From Pseudomonadales bacterium (GTDB lineage: Bacteria; Pseudomonadota; Gammaproteobacteria; Pseudomonadales; Halieaceae): a DNA stretch of 64,000 nt. The stretch is from contig JACKNO010000002.1 in the NCBI GenBank assembly GCA_024234815.1, positions 186,001 through 250,000 on the forward strand, in the 5' to 3' direction. The position numbers and the translations under genes were made by a program. The notes under the pieces are model-generated. The model worked only from the letters and a program-made list of their open reading frames with translations, was not told the DNA's origin and ran no database searches. Of the stretch, positions 9,416-17,726 are shown one piece after another; the first letter of the stretch is position 1; every line of letters starts with the position of its first letter.

Positions 9416-10099
9416 GTGCTGGAACTGCACTCGGCGGGCGAAGACGCCCTGATCCTCTACCTCGGGCACGAAACCAGTCCTGTGATCGCTGCGCGCGTGC
9501 AGGCGGCCTGCAGCGCCATCGAGACGGCCCTGGGGGACGACCTGCGCGACCTCGTGCCCTCCTACGCCTCAGTACTGATTATCTACGACCCCCTGCGGAC
9601 CGATCATCTGAGTGTGGGCCACCGGGTGCGCACGGCCGTGTCGGCCCTGGCGACCACCGCCGCCTCCGCCGGCCGCAGCGTGGTCCTGCCGGTGTACTAT
9701 GCCGCTGAAAGCGGCGCCGACCTGGAAACGCTGGCGCAGCGCAGGGGCCTGACGGTCAACGAGGTGATCAGTATTCACAGCGAGACGGAATACCGGGTCT
9801 ACGCCATCGGGTTCGCCCCGGGCTTCGCCTACCTCGGCCAGGTCGATGAGCGCATCGCTGCGCCGCGGCTGGCAACACCCAGGCAGAAGGTACCGCGTGG
9901 CGCAGTGGCCATCGCCGACCGGCAGACGGCGGTGTACCCAGCCGTTTCGCCCGGTGGCTGGAACCTGATCGGGCGCTGTCCAACCCGCATGTTCGATCCG
10001 GCTGCGACGCCCACCATGCCGGTGGCGGTTGGCGACCGGGTCCGCTTCGAGGCCATCAGCCGCGAGCGCTACCTTGCCCTCGGCGGGGATCTGTCGTGA
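9416..10099 (+). CDS. pxpB: 5-oxoprolinase subunit B (KipI family)
   Basis: A 227-residue KipI/PxpB-type protein, partner of PxpC in the ATP-dependent 5-oxoprolinase. The cyclophilin-like core is marked by YRVYAIGFAPGFAYLG, PRLATPRQKVPRGAVAIA and the family end SPGGWNLIGRCPTRMFD. The start is GTG 9416 with only a weak ribosome site; it lies 6 bp after pxpA. Its stop overlaps the GTG start of pxpC, the coupling expected for subunits made in equal amounts. In Bacillus the orthologue KipI also inhibits the sporulation kinase KinA, which has no counterpart here. Confidence 0.93.
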   Translation: MLELHSAGEDALILYLGHETSPVIAARVQAACSAIETALGDDLRDLVPSYASVLIIYDPLRTDHLSVGHRVRTAVSALATTAASAGRSVVLPVYYAAESGADLETLAQRRGLTVNEVISIHSETEYRVYAIGFAPGFAYLGQVDERIAAPRLATPRQKVPRGAVAIADRQTAVYPAVSPGGWNLIGRCPTRMFDPAATPTMPVAVGDRVRFEAISRERYLALGGDLS

Positions 10100-11037
10100 G
10101 TCTGGAGGTCATCCAACCCGGAGTACTCGGCCTGCTGCAGGATCGCGGGCGCTTCGGTGCGCACCGCATCGGTCTCACCAATGGCGGACCACTGGACCCG
10201 GAAGCCTTCGGCTACTGCAATCGACTGCTGGAAAACGACGCCGGCAGCACCGCGGTCGAGATCAGCTTCGGCGGGAGTCACTTCAGGTCGACAGTCGATA
10301 CCTTCATTTGCGTCACCGGCGCCGACATGCCCCTGACGATCAACAATCGGGAAAAGCCGCTGTGGGCGGTGCATCCCGTGGCCGCCGGCGATGAGATCAG
10401 GCTCGGCTTCGCAGAGCGCGGCTGTCGCAGCTACCTGGGTGTGGCGCAAGGTTTCACGGTGGCGCCCAGTTTTGGCAGCACCGCTACGGTTATGCGGGAG
10501 CAGATCGGCGGACTGCGCGGTGACAGGTTGCAGCCAGGCGACCTGCTGCCCTGCGCGCGCATTACTGAGCGCCGGCTTTACCAGCTACTGCCAGAGCAGC
10601 AGCCACACTACCAGAATACGGTGACGCTGCGGGTGATACCGGGCTACCAGCAGGCCCATTTCAGCCGCTTGCAGCAGCGCCGCTTCTTCAGTCACGCCTA
10701 CACGGTATCCGAGCGCTGCGACCGCATGGGCTATCGCCTGGAGGGACCGGCCATCGCCTGTGACATCGATGGCATCCTGTCGGAAGGCATCTGTTTCGGC
10801 GCCATCCAGATTCCCGCCGATGGCCAACCCATCGTATTGCTCAACGATCGCCAGACCATAGGTGGTTACCCCAAGATCGGCTCGGCACTGACGCTGGATG
10901 CGGCGCGCCTTGCCCAACTCAGGCCCGGGGGCACCGTGCACTTCGCCCCCATCAGCCCCCACGGCGCCCACAACGCACTGCACCTGGCCTACAGTGTCGC
11001 GCGGCGCCAGCCCCTGAAGGAGCGACACCTTGACTGA
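10096..11037 (+). CDS. pxpC: 5-oxoprolinase subunit C (KipA/biotin-dependent carboxyltransferase-like)
   Basis: A 313-residue PxpC/KipA protein, the largest 5-oxoprolinase subunit. The N-terminus VIQPGVLGLLQDRGRFGAHR and TNGGPLDPEAFGYCNRLL are typical, as are SEGICFGAIQIPADGQPIVL and GGYPKIGSAL in the second half. The start GTG 10096 overlaps the pxpB stop, and its end overlaps the TTG start of the next gene by 8 bases. Together with pxpA and pxpB it gives a full 5-oxoprolinase; which enantiomer of 5-oxoproline it accepts is the key open question in this operon. Confidence 0.93.
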   Translation: MSLEVIQPGVLGLLQDRGRFGAHRIGLTNGGPLDPEAFGYCNRLLENDAGSTAVEISFGGSHFRSTVDTFICVTGADMPLTINNREKPLWAVHPVAAGDEIRLGFAERGCRSYLGVAQGFTVAPSFGSTATVMREQIGGLRGDRLQPGDLLPCARITERRLYQLLPEQQPHYQNTVTLRVIPGYQQAHFSRLQQRRFFSHAYTVSERCDRMGYRLEGPAIACDIDGILSEGICFGAIQIPADGQPIVLLNDRQTIGGYPKIGSALTLDAARLAQLRPGGTVHFAPISPHGAHNALHLAYSVARRQPLKERHLD

Positions 11038-11872
11038 TGCGAAACTGGGCCAGGCCATTGAAAACCTGATGGTGGCGCGCAACCCGCGCCGCATGCAGGT
11101 GGCTCAGGCAGCCCTTTTACCCGGCTACTTCCTGCGCGCCGCGAGCTACCTGTACGATCTCTCAGGCACGGTTATCATCGGCACCGGCTTCCCGGTCGTT
11201 GACACCTTTGAGACCGATGGACCGGTGGGAGCGATTGCACTGTATGACTGCCTGCAGGCCCTGGGTGCGAAACCGATAATTGCCTGCGGTCCGCCGCTGT
11301 CCCGTGCTATCGCCGACGAATACCGGGTGCTGGAACTGACAGCCCCCGACCTCGACAGCGCAAAGCTCGAAGCCACCAGAGCACTTGAACGCCTGCAGCC
11401 CGGCGCGGTCATTTCCATCGAACGCCCGGGTCTGGCCGACGACGGCCGTTACTACAATATGCGCGGTGAGGATATCACCGCGCGCTGCTCTTTTTTCGAT
11501 CCGTTCCTGTTGCTGGCCGCCTGCCCCACTATCGCCATAGGCGACGGCGGCAATGAGATCGGCATGGGCAAGATCGGCGCAGCCCTCCAGGCGCTCGATA
11601 TCAGGGTCTCCGTTACCGACTGCGACGAGTTGCTGGTGGCCGACGTCTCCAATTGGGGGGCCTACGGTCTCATCGCCCTGCTGGCCCGGCACTGCGGGCG
11701 CGATCTGCTGGCCGATATCGCGCCCCTGGCCATCCTGGAATACTTATCGGCCCGGGGCAGTGTCGACGGGGTTACCCGGGAAAACACCCTGACTGAAGAT
11801 GGACTGGCAGCCACCGAAGGCATGCGGGTCATTCACGAATTGCGGATGCTGACCGGCTTCGCCGATCACTGA
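11030..11872 (+). CDS. DUF4392 protein, D-glutamate cyclase C-terminal-like
   Basis: A 280-residue stand-alone DUF4392 protein. Landmarks are GTVIIGTGFPVVDTFETDGP, ISIERPGLADDGRYYNMRG, the Gly-rich AIGDGGNEIGMGKIG (about residue 165) and VSNWGAYGLIALLA. In mammalian DGLUCY this domain is fused behind DUF1445; here the two domains are separate genes flanking pxpABC. The start is TTG 11030, supported by AAGGAG 7 bases upstream, and it overlaps the pxpC end by 8 bases. Known of the family: the fused protein is a D-glutamate cyclase. Inferred: the two proteins act together on D-glutamate or 5-oxo-D-proline. Confidence 0.8.
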   Translation: MTDAKLGQAIENLMVARNPRRMQVAQAALLPGYFLRAASYLYDLSGTVIIGTGFPVVDTFETDGPVGAIALYDCLQALGAKPIIACGPPLSRAIADEYRVLELTAPDLDSAKLEATRALERLQPGAVISIERPGLADDGRYYNMRGEDITARCSFFDPFLLLAACPTIAIGDGGNEIGMGKIGAALQALDIRVSVTDCDELLVADVSNWGAYGLIALLARHCGRDLLADIAPLAILEYLSARGSVDGVTRENTLTEDGLAATEGMRVIHELRMLTGFADH

Positions 11873-11896
11873 CGCTGGCAACCACAAGGAAAGAGA

Positions 11897-12754
11897 ATGA
11901 GCACGGTATATCTCAACGGCGTATATATGCCGATGTCCGAGGCGAGAATATCGCCCATGGATCGCGGCTTCCTGTTCGGCGACGGTATCTACGAGGTCAT
12001 CCCATCGTACGATGGCCAATTGGTGGGGTTCATCCCGCACATGGAGCGCATGCAGGACGGCCTGAACGCACTCGAAATCCGCCTGCCGCTGGACAACGAC
12101 GAATGGCGGCGGATCGCCAACCAGTTGGTCGCGCTCAATGGCGGAGGCAATCTCGGAATCTACTTCCACGTGAGCCGCGGCGCCGAGACCCGGCGCAATC
12201 ACGCCTACCCGGAAGACATAAGCCCGACAGTCTACGCCTTCGCGTTTGATATTCCGCCCGCGCCGGTTCCGGATAAGGCCGAAGCCTCATGCTACACGGT
12301 TGCCACCGCGGAGGATTTGCGCTGGAAACGCTGCAATATCAAGTCCACCGCACTGCTGGGTAATGTCATGCACTACCAGCACGGCCACGCCCAGGGTCAC
12401 AAGGAAACCATTCTCTACAACCAGTCAGGTGAAGTCACCGAGGCGGCTGCCTGCAATGTCTTCATTGTGAAAAACGGTGTGGTGGCGACACCCGAACTGG
12501 ACAGCCAGAAGCTGCCGGGCATCACCCGCCTCATGCTGCTGGAAATCCTGCGCCGCGATGGCAGTATTCCCGTCGAGGAACGGGTTGTCACCATGGCCGA
12601 GCTCGCGCAGGCGGACGAGGTGTGGCTGACAAGTTCCAGCAAGGAGATCGCGCCGGTGCTGGAGATCGATGGCAAGCCGGTCGCTGACGGCAAGGTGGGC
12701 GACGTATGGCTGGCGGCCCAGAAGCTCTTCACCGCGCACAAATTCGATTTCTGA
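11897..12754 (+). CDS. dat: D-amino-acid transaminase (class IV PLP enzyme)
   Basis: Fold-type IV PLP enzyme, 285 residues, that exchanges amino groups between D-amino acids and 2-oxo acids, typically D-alanine + 2-oxoglutarate to pyruvate + D-glutamate. The PLP lysine lies in CNIKSTALLGNVMHY; the N-terminal GDGIYEVIPSYDGQL and the VSRGAETRRNHAYP segment match D-amino-acid rather than branched-chain transaminases, and TEAAACNVFIVKNG is the usual cofactor loop. A good ribosome site (AAGGAAAGAG) precedes ATG 11897. The stop overlaps the start of the racemase gene. It links D-glutamate and D-alanine inside this operon. Confidence 0.9.
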   Translation: MSTVYLNGVYMPMSEARISPMDRGFLFGDGIYEVIPSYDGQLVGFIPHMERMQDGLNALEIRLPLDNDEWRRIANQLVALNGGGNLGIYFHVSRGAETRRNHAYPEDISPTVYAFAFDIPPAPVPDKAEASCYTVATAEDLRWKRCNIKSTALLGNVMHYQHGHAQGHKETILYNQSGEVTEAAACNVFIVKNGVVATPELDSQKLPGITRLMLLEILRRDGSIPVEERVVTMAELAQADEVWLTSSSKEIAPVLEIDGKPVADGKVGDVWLAAQKLFTAHKFDF

Positions 12755-13839
12755 TGGCCCGTCCCAACCAGGCCCGGCTCTCGCTGCAGGCCCTGCGCCA
12801 CAATATGGAAGTGGTGAGACAGCTGGCGCCCCGCTCAAAAGTCATGGCAGTCGTCAAGGCAAATGCCTATGGCCACGGCGCACTCGCGGTGGCGCAGACC
12901 CTGGCGCCGCTGGTGGACGCCCTGGCGGTGGCCTGCATCGAGGAAGCCCAGGTACTGCGCGACGGGGGTATTGAAGCGCCGATCCTGCTGCTGGAAGGCG
13001 CGTTTGAGGAAACCGAACTGGCCGCTGCGGCCGCCCGCGATTTCTGGGTAACCATCGATAACGAGCGGCAACTGCAGTGGCTGGAGCGGGCCCGCCTGCC
13101 ACGACCGCTGTGCTGCTGGCTGAAGATCGATACCGGCATGCGCCGTCTGGGCGTGGACCCGGCGCAGGCCGCCCTGTTTTACCAGCGCCTTACGGCGAGC
13201 GCCAACGCGCGGGACGACATAGTGCTGTCCACCCATTTTGCCAGTGCCGACGACCTCGACAGCGACCAGACCAGCGCACAGCTCGAACAGTTCGAAGCAA
13301 GTTGCGCAGATCTACCCGGTCCTCGCAGCGCCGCGAATTCCGCGGGCGTACTGGCCTGGCCCGCCAGCCACTACGACTGGGTGCGACCCGGTTACATGCT
13401 GTACGGCAACTCGCCCATGATCTCTGATCACCCCGCTGCACGAACCCTGCGACCGGTGATGACCCTGGTATCGGCGGTGATCTCCTTGCGCGATGTCGCC
13501 GTCGGCGAGACAGTCGGCTACGGCGCCACGTGGACTGCGAGCCGGCCATCGCGCATCGCCACCGTGTGCATCGGCTACGGCGACGGCTATCCCCGCCTCG
13601 CGCCTGCCGGCACCCCGGTGCTGGTTAATGGCCGGCGCGCGCCACTCGCCGGAAGGGTATCCATGGACATGATCACCGTCGATGTGACCGAATTGCCGGG
13701 CACCTCCATAGGCGACGAGGTTATACTGTGGGGCGACGGTTTACCCGTAGCCGAAGTTGCACGTCACGCTGGCACCATTGGCTACGAACTGACCACACGC
13801 ATGCCCGCTCGCACCCCCCGCGTCGTGGCGGATAGCTGA
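12754..13839 (+). CDS. alr: Alanine racemase
   Basis: PLP-dependent racemase of L- and D-alanine, 361 residues. The PLP lysine is in AVVKANAYGHGAL near residue 34, the catalytic tyrosine in GYGATWTA, and AGRVSMDMITVDV is the family's C-terminal signature. Starting at ATG 12754, which overlaps the transaminase stop as TGATG, gives a normal N-terminus (MARPNQARLSLQALRHN); the open frame reaches further upstream but inside the transaminase gene. Placement in the D-glutamate operon suggests a catabolic (DadX-like) role rather than the wall-synthetic one, but this is inference. Confidence 0.93.
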   Translation: MARPNQARLSLQALRHNMEVVRQLAPRSKVMAVVKANAYGHGALAVAQTLAPLVDALAVACIEEAQVLRDGGIEAPILLLEGAFEETELAAAAARDFWVTIDNERQLQWLERARLPRPLCCWLKIDTGMRRLGVDPAQAALFYQRLTASANARDDIVLSTHFASADDLDSDQTSAQLEQFEASCADLPGPRSAANSAGVLAWPASHYDWVRPGYMLYGNSPMISDHPAARTLRPVMTLVSAVISLRDVAVGETVGYGATWTASRPSRIATVCIGYGDGYPRLAPAGTPVLVNGRRAPLAGRVSMDMITVDVTELPGTSIGDEVILWGDGLPVAEVARHAGTIGYELTTRMPARTPRVVADS

Positions 13840-13882
13840 CACAGCAAGCGCGGGGACGGCCGCCTCCGGCCACGGACCATTT

Positions 13883-15250
13883 GTGAAAATCCTGTCACTG
13901 ACCACCTTGCGGGAACTGCTGAGGATGGCGATACCGATGGTGGTATCCCAGGGCAGTTTCGCGGTTATGGTGTTCACTGACCGCTGGTTCATGTCTGAAA
14001 TTGATGCCGCCCATATTGCGTCTGCCATGGGCGGAGGCGTTGCCTCCTTCTTCTGCATCTCGCTGTTCATGGGGGTCATCACCTACGCGAACGCGCTGGT
14101 CGCCCAGTACTACGGGGCGGGAACCCTCGCGCGGTGTCCCCGGGTGGTCACCCAGGGGCTGCTGATGGCGACCGCCTGCATTCCGCTGTTGCTGCTGGCG
14201 GGGTTCTACGGCGGCGCCGTGTTTTCATACCTCGGTCACGACCCCGTCCAGGTGCCGCTGGAGCGGGTCTATTTCCAGACGCTGATGATGGCCAGCTTTT
14301 TCAACCTCGTGAAAGGTTGCCTGGCCTCCTACTTCGCCGGTATAGGTCGCACCCGGGTGGTGATGGTCGCGGACGTACTGTCGGTACTGCTGAATATACC
14401 CCTGTCGTGGGTGCTTATTTTCGGCAAGTTCGGCATGCCGGAAATGGGTATCGCCGGAGCCGCCATGGGAACGGTAATCGCTACCATATTCGGCACCGCA
14501 CTGTTCTTCCTGTTCTACCTGTCGCGGGGGCATCGCCAACAGTTCCAGGTAGACGAGTCATTCCGGTTTGACCGGGGCATCATGCGTCGCTACCTGCGCC
14601 TGGGAGTTCCCGCAGGCCTGGAAAGTTTCATGAACATGGCCACCTTCAACCTGTTCCTGCTGCTGTTCCAGGGCTACGGTGTGGCGCAGGGCGCGGCGAT
14701 GGCCATTGTCTTCAACTGGGACATGCTCTCCTTCGTGCCCCTGATCGGACTCAATATTTCCGTCATGAGCCTGATCGGCCGGTTCGTGGGCATGCGCGAT
14801 ATGGGCCGGGCCAACCAGGTGATTTCTTCCGCACTCATAGTCGCCCTGAGCTACGCGGGCACGCTTGCGGTGCTGTTCCTGATATATCGCACCGAACTGA
14901 TAGAGGTGTTCCGCACGCCCGGAGCGGAATTTGACGCGGTTGCCGAACTCGCGAGCAGCATGATGCTCGGCTTATGCACCTATATGCTGGCGGACGCCGT
15001 CATCATCGTCGCCGGCGCCACACTGCGCGGCGCCGGCGATACCCGCTGGGTTATGATCACGTCGATCTCACTGCACTGGCTGATGATCGTGGCGCAGTAT
15101 TACGTGATCGTCGTACTGAAGCTTGACGCGCTGGTATCCTGGTGGGTGTTTGTCGCAATGATCCTGTGTATCGCTGCGGCGTACCTGTCGCGCCTGGTCG
15201 GCGGCCGCTGGCGCCGACCGGAGCAGCTGGCGAGGGTTATGCGGGAATAG
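13883..15250 (+). CDS. MATE family efflux transporter
   Basis: Twelve-helix exporter of the multidrug and toxin extrusion (NorM/DinF) family, 455 residues, expelling cationic or other solutes in exchange for Na+ or H+. The N-terminal helix begins LRELLRMAIPMVVSQGSFAV; the second half has VPAGLESFMNMATFNLFLLL, the repeat-like start of the C-terminal bundle. The start is GTG 13883 with a poor ribosome site; ATG 13925 is an alternative. It follows alr by 43 bp on the same strand and may be co-transcribed with the D-amino-acid genes. A short GGCCG/CGGCC hairpin without a T-run sits between them. Confidence 0.9.
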   Translation: MKILSLTTLRELLRMAIPMVVSQGSFAVMVFTDRWFMSEIDAAHIASAMGGGVASFFCISLFMGVITYANALVAQYYGAGTLARCPRVVTQGLLMATACIPLLLLAGFYGGAVFSYLGHDPVQVPLERVYFQTLMMASFFNLVKGCLASYFAGIGRTRVVMVADVLSVLLNIPLSWVLIFGKFGMPEMGIAGAAMGTVIATIFGTALFFLFYLSRGHRQQFQVDESFRFDRGIMRRYLRLGVPAGLESFMNMATFNLFLLLFQGYGVAQGAAMAIVFNWDMLSFVPLIGLNISVMSLIGRFVGMRDMGRANQVISSALIVALSYAGTLAVLFLIYRTELIEVFRTPGAEFDAVAELASSMMLGLCTYMLADAVIIVAGATLRGAGDTRWVMITSISLHWLMIVAQYYVIVVLKLDALVSWWVFVAMILCIAAAYLSRLVGGRWRRPEQLARVMRE

Positions 15251-15253
15251 ATA

Positions 15254-16267
15254 TCAGGCCGGGAGATAATCCCGGGTGAGTTCCTCGGAAACCTCCCACA
15301 ATTGCCTGGCCATGGCCTCGTCCTGCATCTGCGGGGTGTCGCCCGGGTCGGGGTTACAATTGACGAAATAGTAGCCGTTGACACCCACCAGTCCAGGGCT
15401 GGTGGCAACGTAGGTCTGGGTAGCGGCACCCTCCTCGATACTTTTCATGAAAGCCCAGCCGAACAACTTGCCGCCCCACCGCATATACCAGGGCATGTGG
15501 CGACCGAGATTCGTGTTGATCACCCCGGGATGCACGCTGTTGGAAGTGGTGCTCGTGCCCGACAGCCGCCGGGCCAGTTCCAGGGAGCAAAGGGCATTGG
15601 CCAGCTTGGAGTGCCCGTAGGCTGTCCAGGCCGAGTACTCGCTGTTCTCAAAAGCCAGGTCGCCGAACTGTATGCCCTTGTCCGGCGCCCGCCGGTGGGC
15701 CATGCTGCTGAGGATAACGAAACGGCCCTGGGGCGCCGCCATCACGGTCTCCATCAACTGGTTGATCAAAATGAAATGTCCCAGGTGGTTGACCACAAAC
15801 TGTTTTTCAACGCCGTTGACGAGCTCCCGCTCCGGCAGGGCCATGATGCCGGCGTTACAGATCAGCCCGTCCAGCGGAATGTTCATCGCCCGGATCATGC
15901 TCGCGCAGTTGACCACCGATTCGAAGTCCGCAAGGTCGAGGAAAGCGGGGGTTGTCTGGCCCGGAATACCGGCGCAGGCCTCCTCGGCCTTTTGCATGGT
16001 GCGGGCAATGCCGATGACATGGGCGCCGCGCATGGCCAACACCCGCATGGTCTCGTAACCCAGGCCTGAATTCGCGCCCGTGATGGCATAGGTTTTACCG
16101 GCGAGGTCCAGCCCCTCGGTAACCTGCTCGGCGGTGGAGTCGGCGTTGAACGGGCTGGTGGGCGGAACTTTACTGATGATCTGGGCCAGCACCGCGGGCG
16201 GCAGACACGCCAGCACCGATAGCAGGCCGGCCTGCTGGAGGAATTCACGGCGATAAAGATCTCTCAC
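15254..16267 (-). CDS. Short-chain dehydrogenase with Tat-like signal
   Basis: An SDR of 337 residues resembling retinol-dehydrogenase-type (RDH11-14) enzymes: NAD(P)-binding TGANSGLGYE, NAGIM, catalytic Ser in ILSSMAH and Tyr-Lys in YGHSK, and a late SVHPGVINTNLGRH. In front lies a short leader, YRREFLQQAG followed by LLSVLACLPPAVLA, which looks like a twin-arginine signal. A Tat route would fit an enzyme that must fold around its nucleotide before export, or the leader may be vestigial. It ends 4 bases from the convergent MATE gene. Substrate unknown, probably a lipophilic alcohol or ketone. Confidence 0.83.
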   Translation of the reverse strand: MRDLYRREFLQQAGLLSVLACLPPAVLAQIISKVPPTSPFNADSTAEQVTEGLDLAGKTYAITGANSGLGYETMRVLAMRGAHVIGIARTMQKAEEACAGIPGQTTPAFLDLADFESVVNCASMIRAMNIPLDGLICNAGIMALPERELVNGVEKQFVVNHLGHFILINQLMETVMAAPQGRFVILSSMAHRRAPDKGIQFGDLAFENSEYSAWTAYGHSKLANALCSLELARRLSGTSTTSNSVHPGVINTNLGRHMPWYMRWGGKLFGWAFMKSIEEGAATQTYVATSPGLVGVNGYYFVNCNPDPGDTPQMQDEAMARQLWEVSEELTRDYLPA

Positions 16268-16362
16268 TATTGATTTCCTCTTTCTGCCGGGCCGCGGGAA
16301 ACGGCGACGTCTGCCCGGATGATAAACCGGTTAAGCGCTTGAATCACGCCCCGGAATACGGC

Positions 16363-16809
16363 TCAGGCTGCCTGCCGGGCAATGTCCTTGATCCGCTGCA
16401 CCATGGCGCGCAGGCCATTGCCGCGGGTCGGCGACAAGTGCCGCAGCAGGTCCAGCTGCTCGAAATAGGCGTCGACATCAAACGCGAGTATCTCATCCGG
16501 AGTCTTGTTGTTATATGCGGCCAGGACCACGCCGAGCAGTCCCTTGACGATAAACGCGTCGCTGTCCACCGCCAGTTGCAAGCGGCCATCCTGCAGGCTG
16601 GTGTCGATCCAGACCATGCTCTGGCAGCCGCGTACCAGCCGGTCTTCCGTATGCAGGTCGGCGGGCATCGGCGGCAAATCCTTGCCCAGGTCGATGATGT
16701 ATTTGTAGCGCTCTTCCCAACTGTCGAAAAAGCCCAGGCTATCGAGAATATCCTGGCTGGAGATAGCGTGTCCGAAGGGATTTTCGCCGGTGGCCTCGGG
16801 CATGCTCAT
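16363..16809 (-). CDS. sufE: Cysteine desulfuration protein SufE
   Basis: SufE takes the persulfide sulfur from SufS and passes it to the SufBCD scaffold. The 148-residue protein has the acceptor cysteine in RLVRGCQSMVW and the C-terminal LSPTRGNGL of the family. It is the last gene of the suf operon; its ATG at 16809 shares one base with the stop of sufT, showing coupling. Confidence 0.93.
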   Translation of the reverse strand: MSMPEATGENPFGHAISSQDILDSLGFFDSWEERYKYIIDLGKDLPPMPADLHTEDRLVRGCQSMVWIDTSLQDGRLQLAVDSDAFIVKGLLGVVLAAYNNKTPDEILAFDVDAYFEQLDLLRHLSPTRGNGLRAMVQRIKDIARQAA

Positions 16810-17351
16810 CAGTAGAACATACCGGTTTCAAGCTGCGCTTCCTCGGACATCATTTCCCGGTGCCAGGGCGGATCGAACACCAGTTCCACTTCCACCCTGC
16901 GCACATTGGGCACCTGGGCAACGCGGTACTCCACATCGCCCACCAGCACCGGCCCCATGCCGCAACCCGGGGCGGTGAGGGTCATTCTGATGTCTACCCT
17001 GGCTTCATCCTGGTCGATGCTGACGCTGTAGATAAGGCCCAGGTTGACCAGGTCTACGGGGATTTCGGGATCGTAAATGGTATGCAGTGCCTCCCAGACC
17101 TGGGCCTCGTCTATCTTTCCGTCGGGCGGAGTCGGATAATCCAGGTGGACGGGTTCGAAACCGAGGGCGTCGGCATCGGTGCCGTCAACCCGCACCATAT
17201 TGCCGTTGTATACCACGGTGTAGTTTCCCCCCAGCGCCTGGGTGAGAGTTACAAAGGTGTGGGCCGGGATCATCACCGGGTCGCCCACGGGCACCAGCCT
17301 GCCGGGACAGTCGCGGCGGGTGGTCAGTATGGTCCGTTCCTGGGCGCTCAT
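16809..17351 (-). CDS. sufT: Fe-S maturation factor SufT (DUF59/MIP18 family)
   Basis: SufT helps mature Fe-S proteins. The protein has an N-terminal extension of about 80 residues and a C-terminal MIP18-type DUF59 domain with YDPEIPVDLVNLGLIY and the conserved Cys in LTAPGCGMGP. Starting at ATG 17351 (MSAQERTILTT) gives 180 residues and a 4-bp gap from sufA; the frame extends nine codons further, into sufA. Lying between sufA and sufE in one transcript, it belongs with the SUF machine. Confidence 0.92.
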   Translation of the reverse strand: MSAQERTILTTRRDCPGRLVPVGDPVMIPAHTFVTLTQALGGNYTVVYNGNMVRVDGTDADALGFEPVHLDYPTPPDGKIDEAQVWEALHTIYDPEIPVDLVNLGLIYSVSIDQDEARVDIRMTLTAPGCGMGPVLVGDVEYRVAQVPNVRRVEVELVFDPPWHREMMSEEAQLETGMFY

Positions 17352-17355
17352 GGCT

Positions 17356-17715
17356 TCACTCCACGCTAAAGCTCTCACCGCAACCGCATTCCGCAGTCAC
17401 GTTCGGGTTGTTGAATTTGAGGGTGCGGTTCACACCCTCGCGAGCGTAGTCAATTTCAGTGCCCCTCAAAAACGCGAGCGCAGCCGGCTCCAGGTACAGG
17501 GTGACCCCGTTGGCCAGCTCCAGCTCGACGTCATTCTCCGCACCGGCGCTTTCAACCTCGTCCATGACGTACTTGAAGCCCGTGCAGCCGCTTTCACGCA
17601 CGCTGATGCGGACGCCGGAATAGCCCTTGCGTGCAAGGCTGCTGCGAAAATGCTCGGCGGCGGCAGGCGTCACGGTAAGCAATTCACTTTTTACATCAAA
17701 CGTTTCAACACTCAT
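17356..17715 (-). CDS. sufA: A-type Fe-S carrier SufA
   Basis: A 119-residue A-type carrier (HesB/IscA family) that receives Fe-S clusters from SufBCD and hands them to apo-proteins. The three conserved cysteines are present: one in ESGCTGFKY and two in the C-terminal CGCGESF. Eleven bases separate it from sufS upstream. Confidence 0.93.
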   Translation of the reverse strand: MSVETFDVKSELLTVTPAAAEHFRSSLARKGYSGVRISVRESGCTGFKYVMDEVESAGAENDVELELANGVTLYLEPAALAFLRGTEIDYAREGVNRTLKFNNPNVTAECGCGESFSVE

Positions 17716-17726
17716 GCCCCTATCCT

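Noticed and set aside
13851..13877. GC-rich hairpin between alr and the MATE gene as a terminator
   Set aside because: The stem is only 5 bp and there is no T-run, so it gives no good reason to split the operon there.
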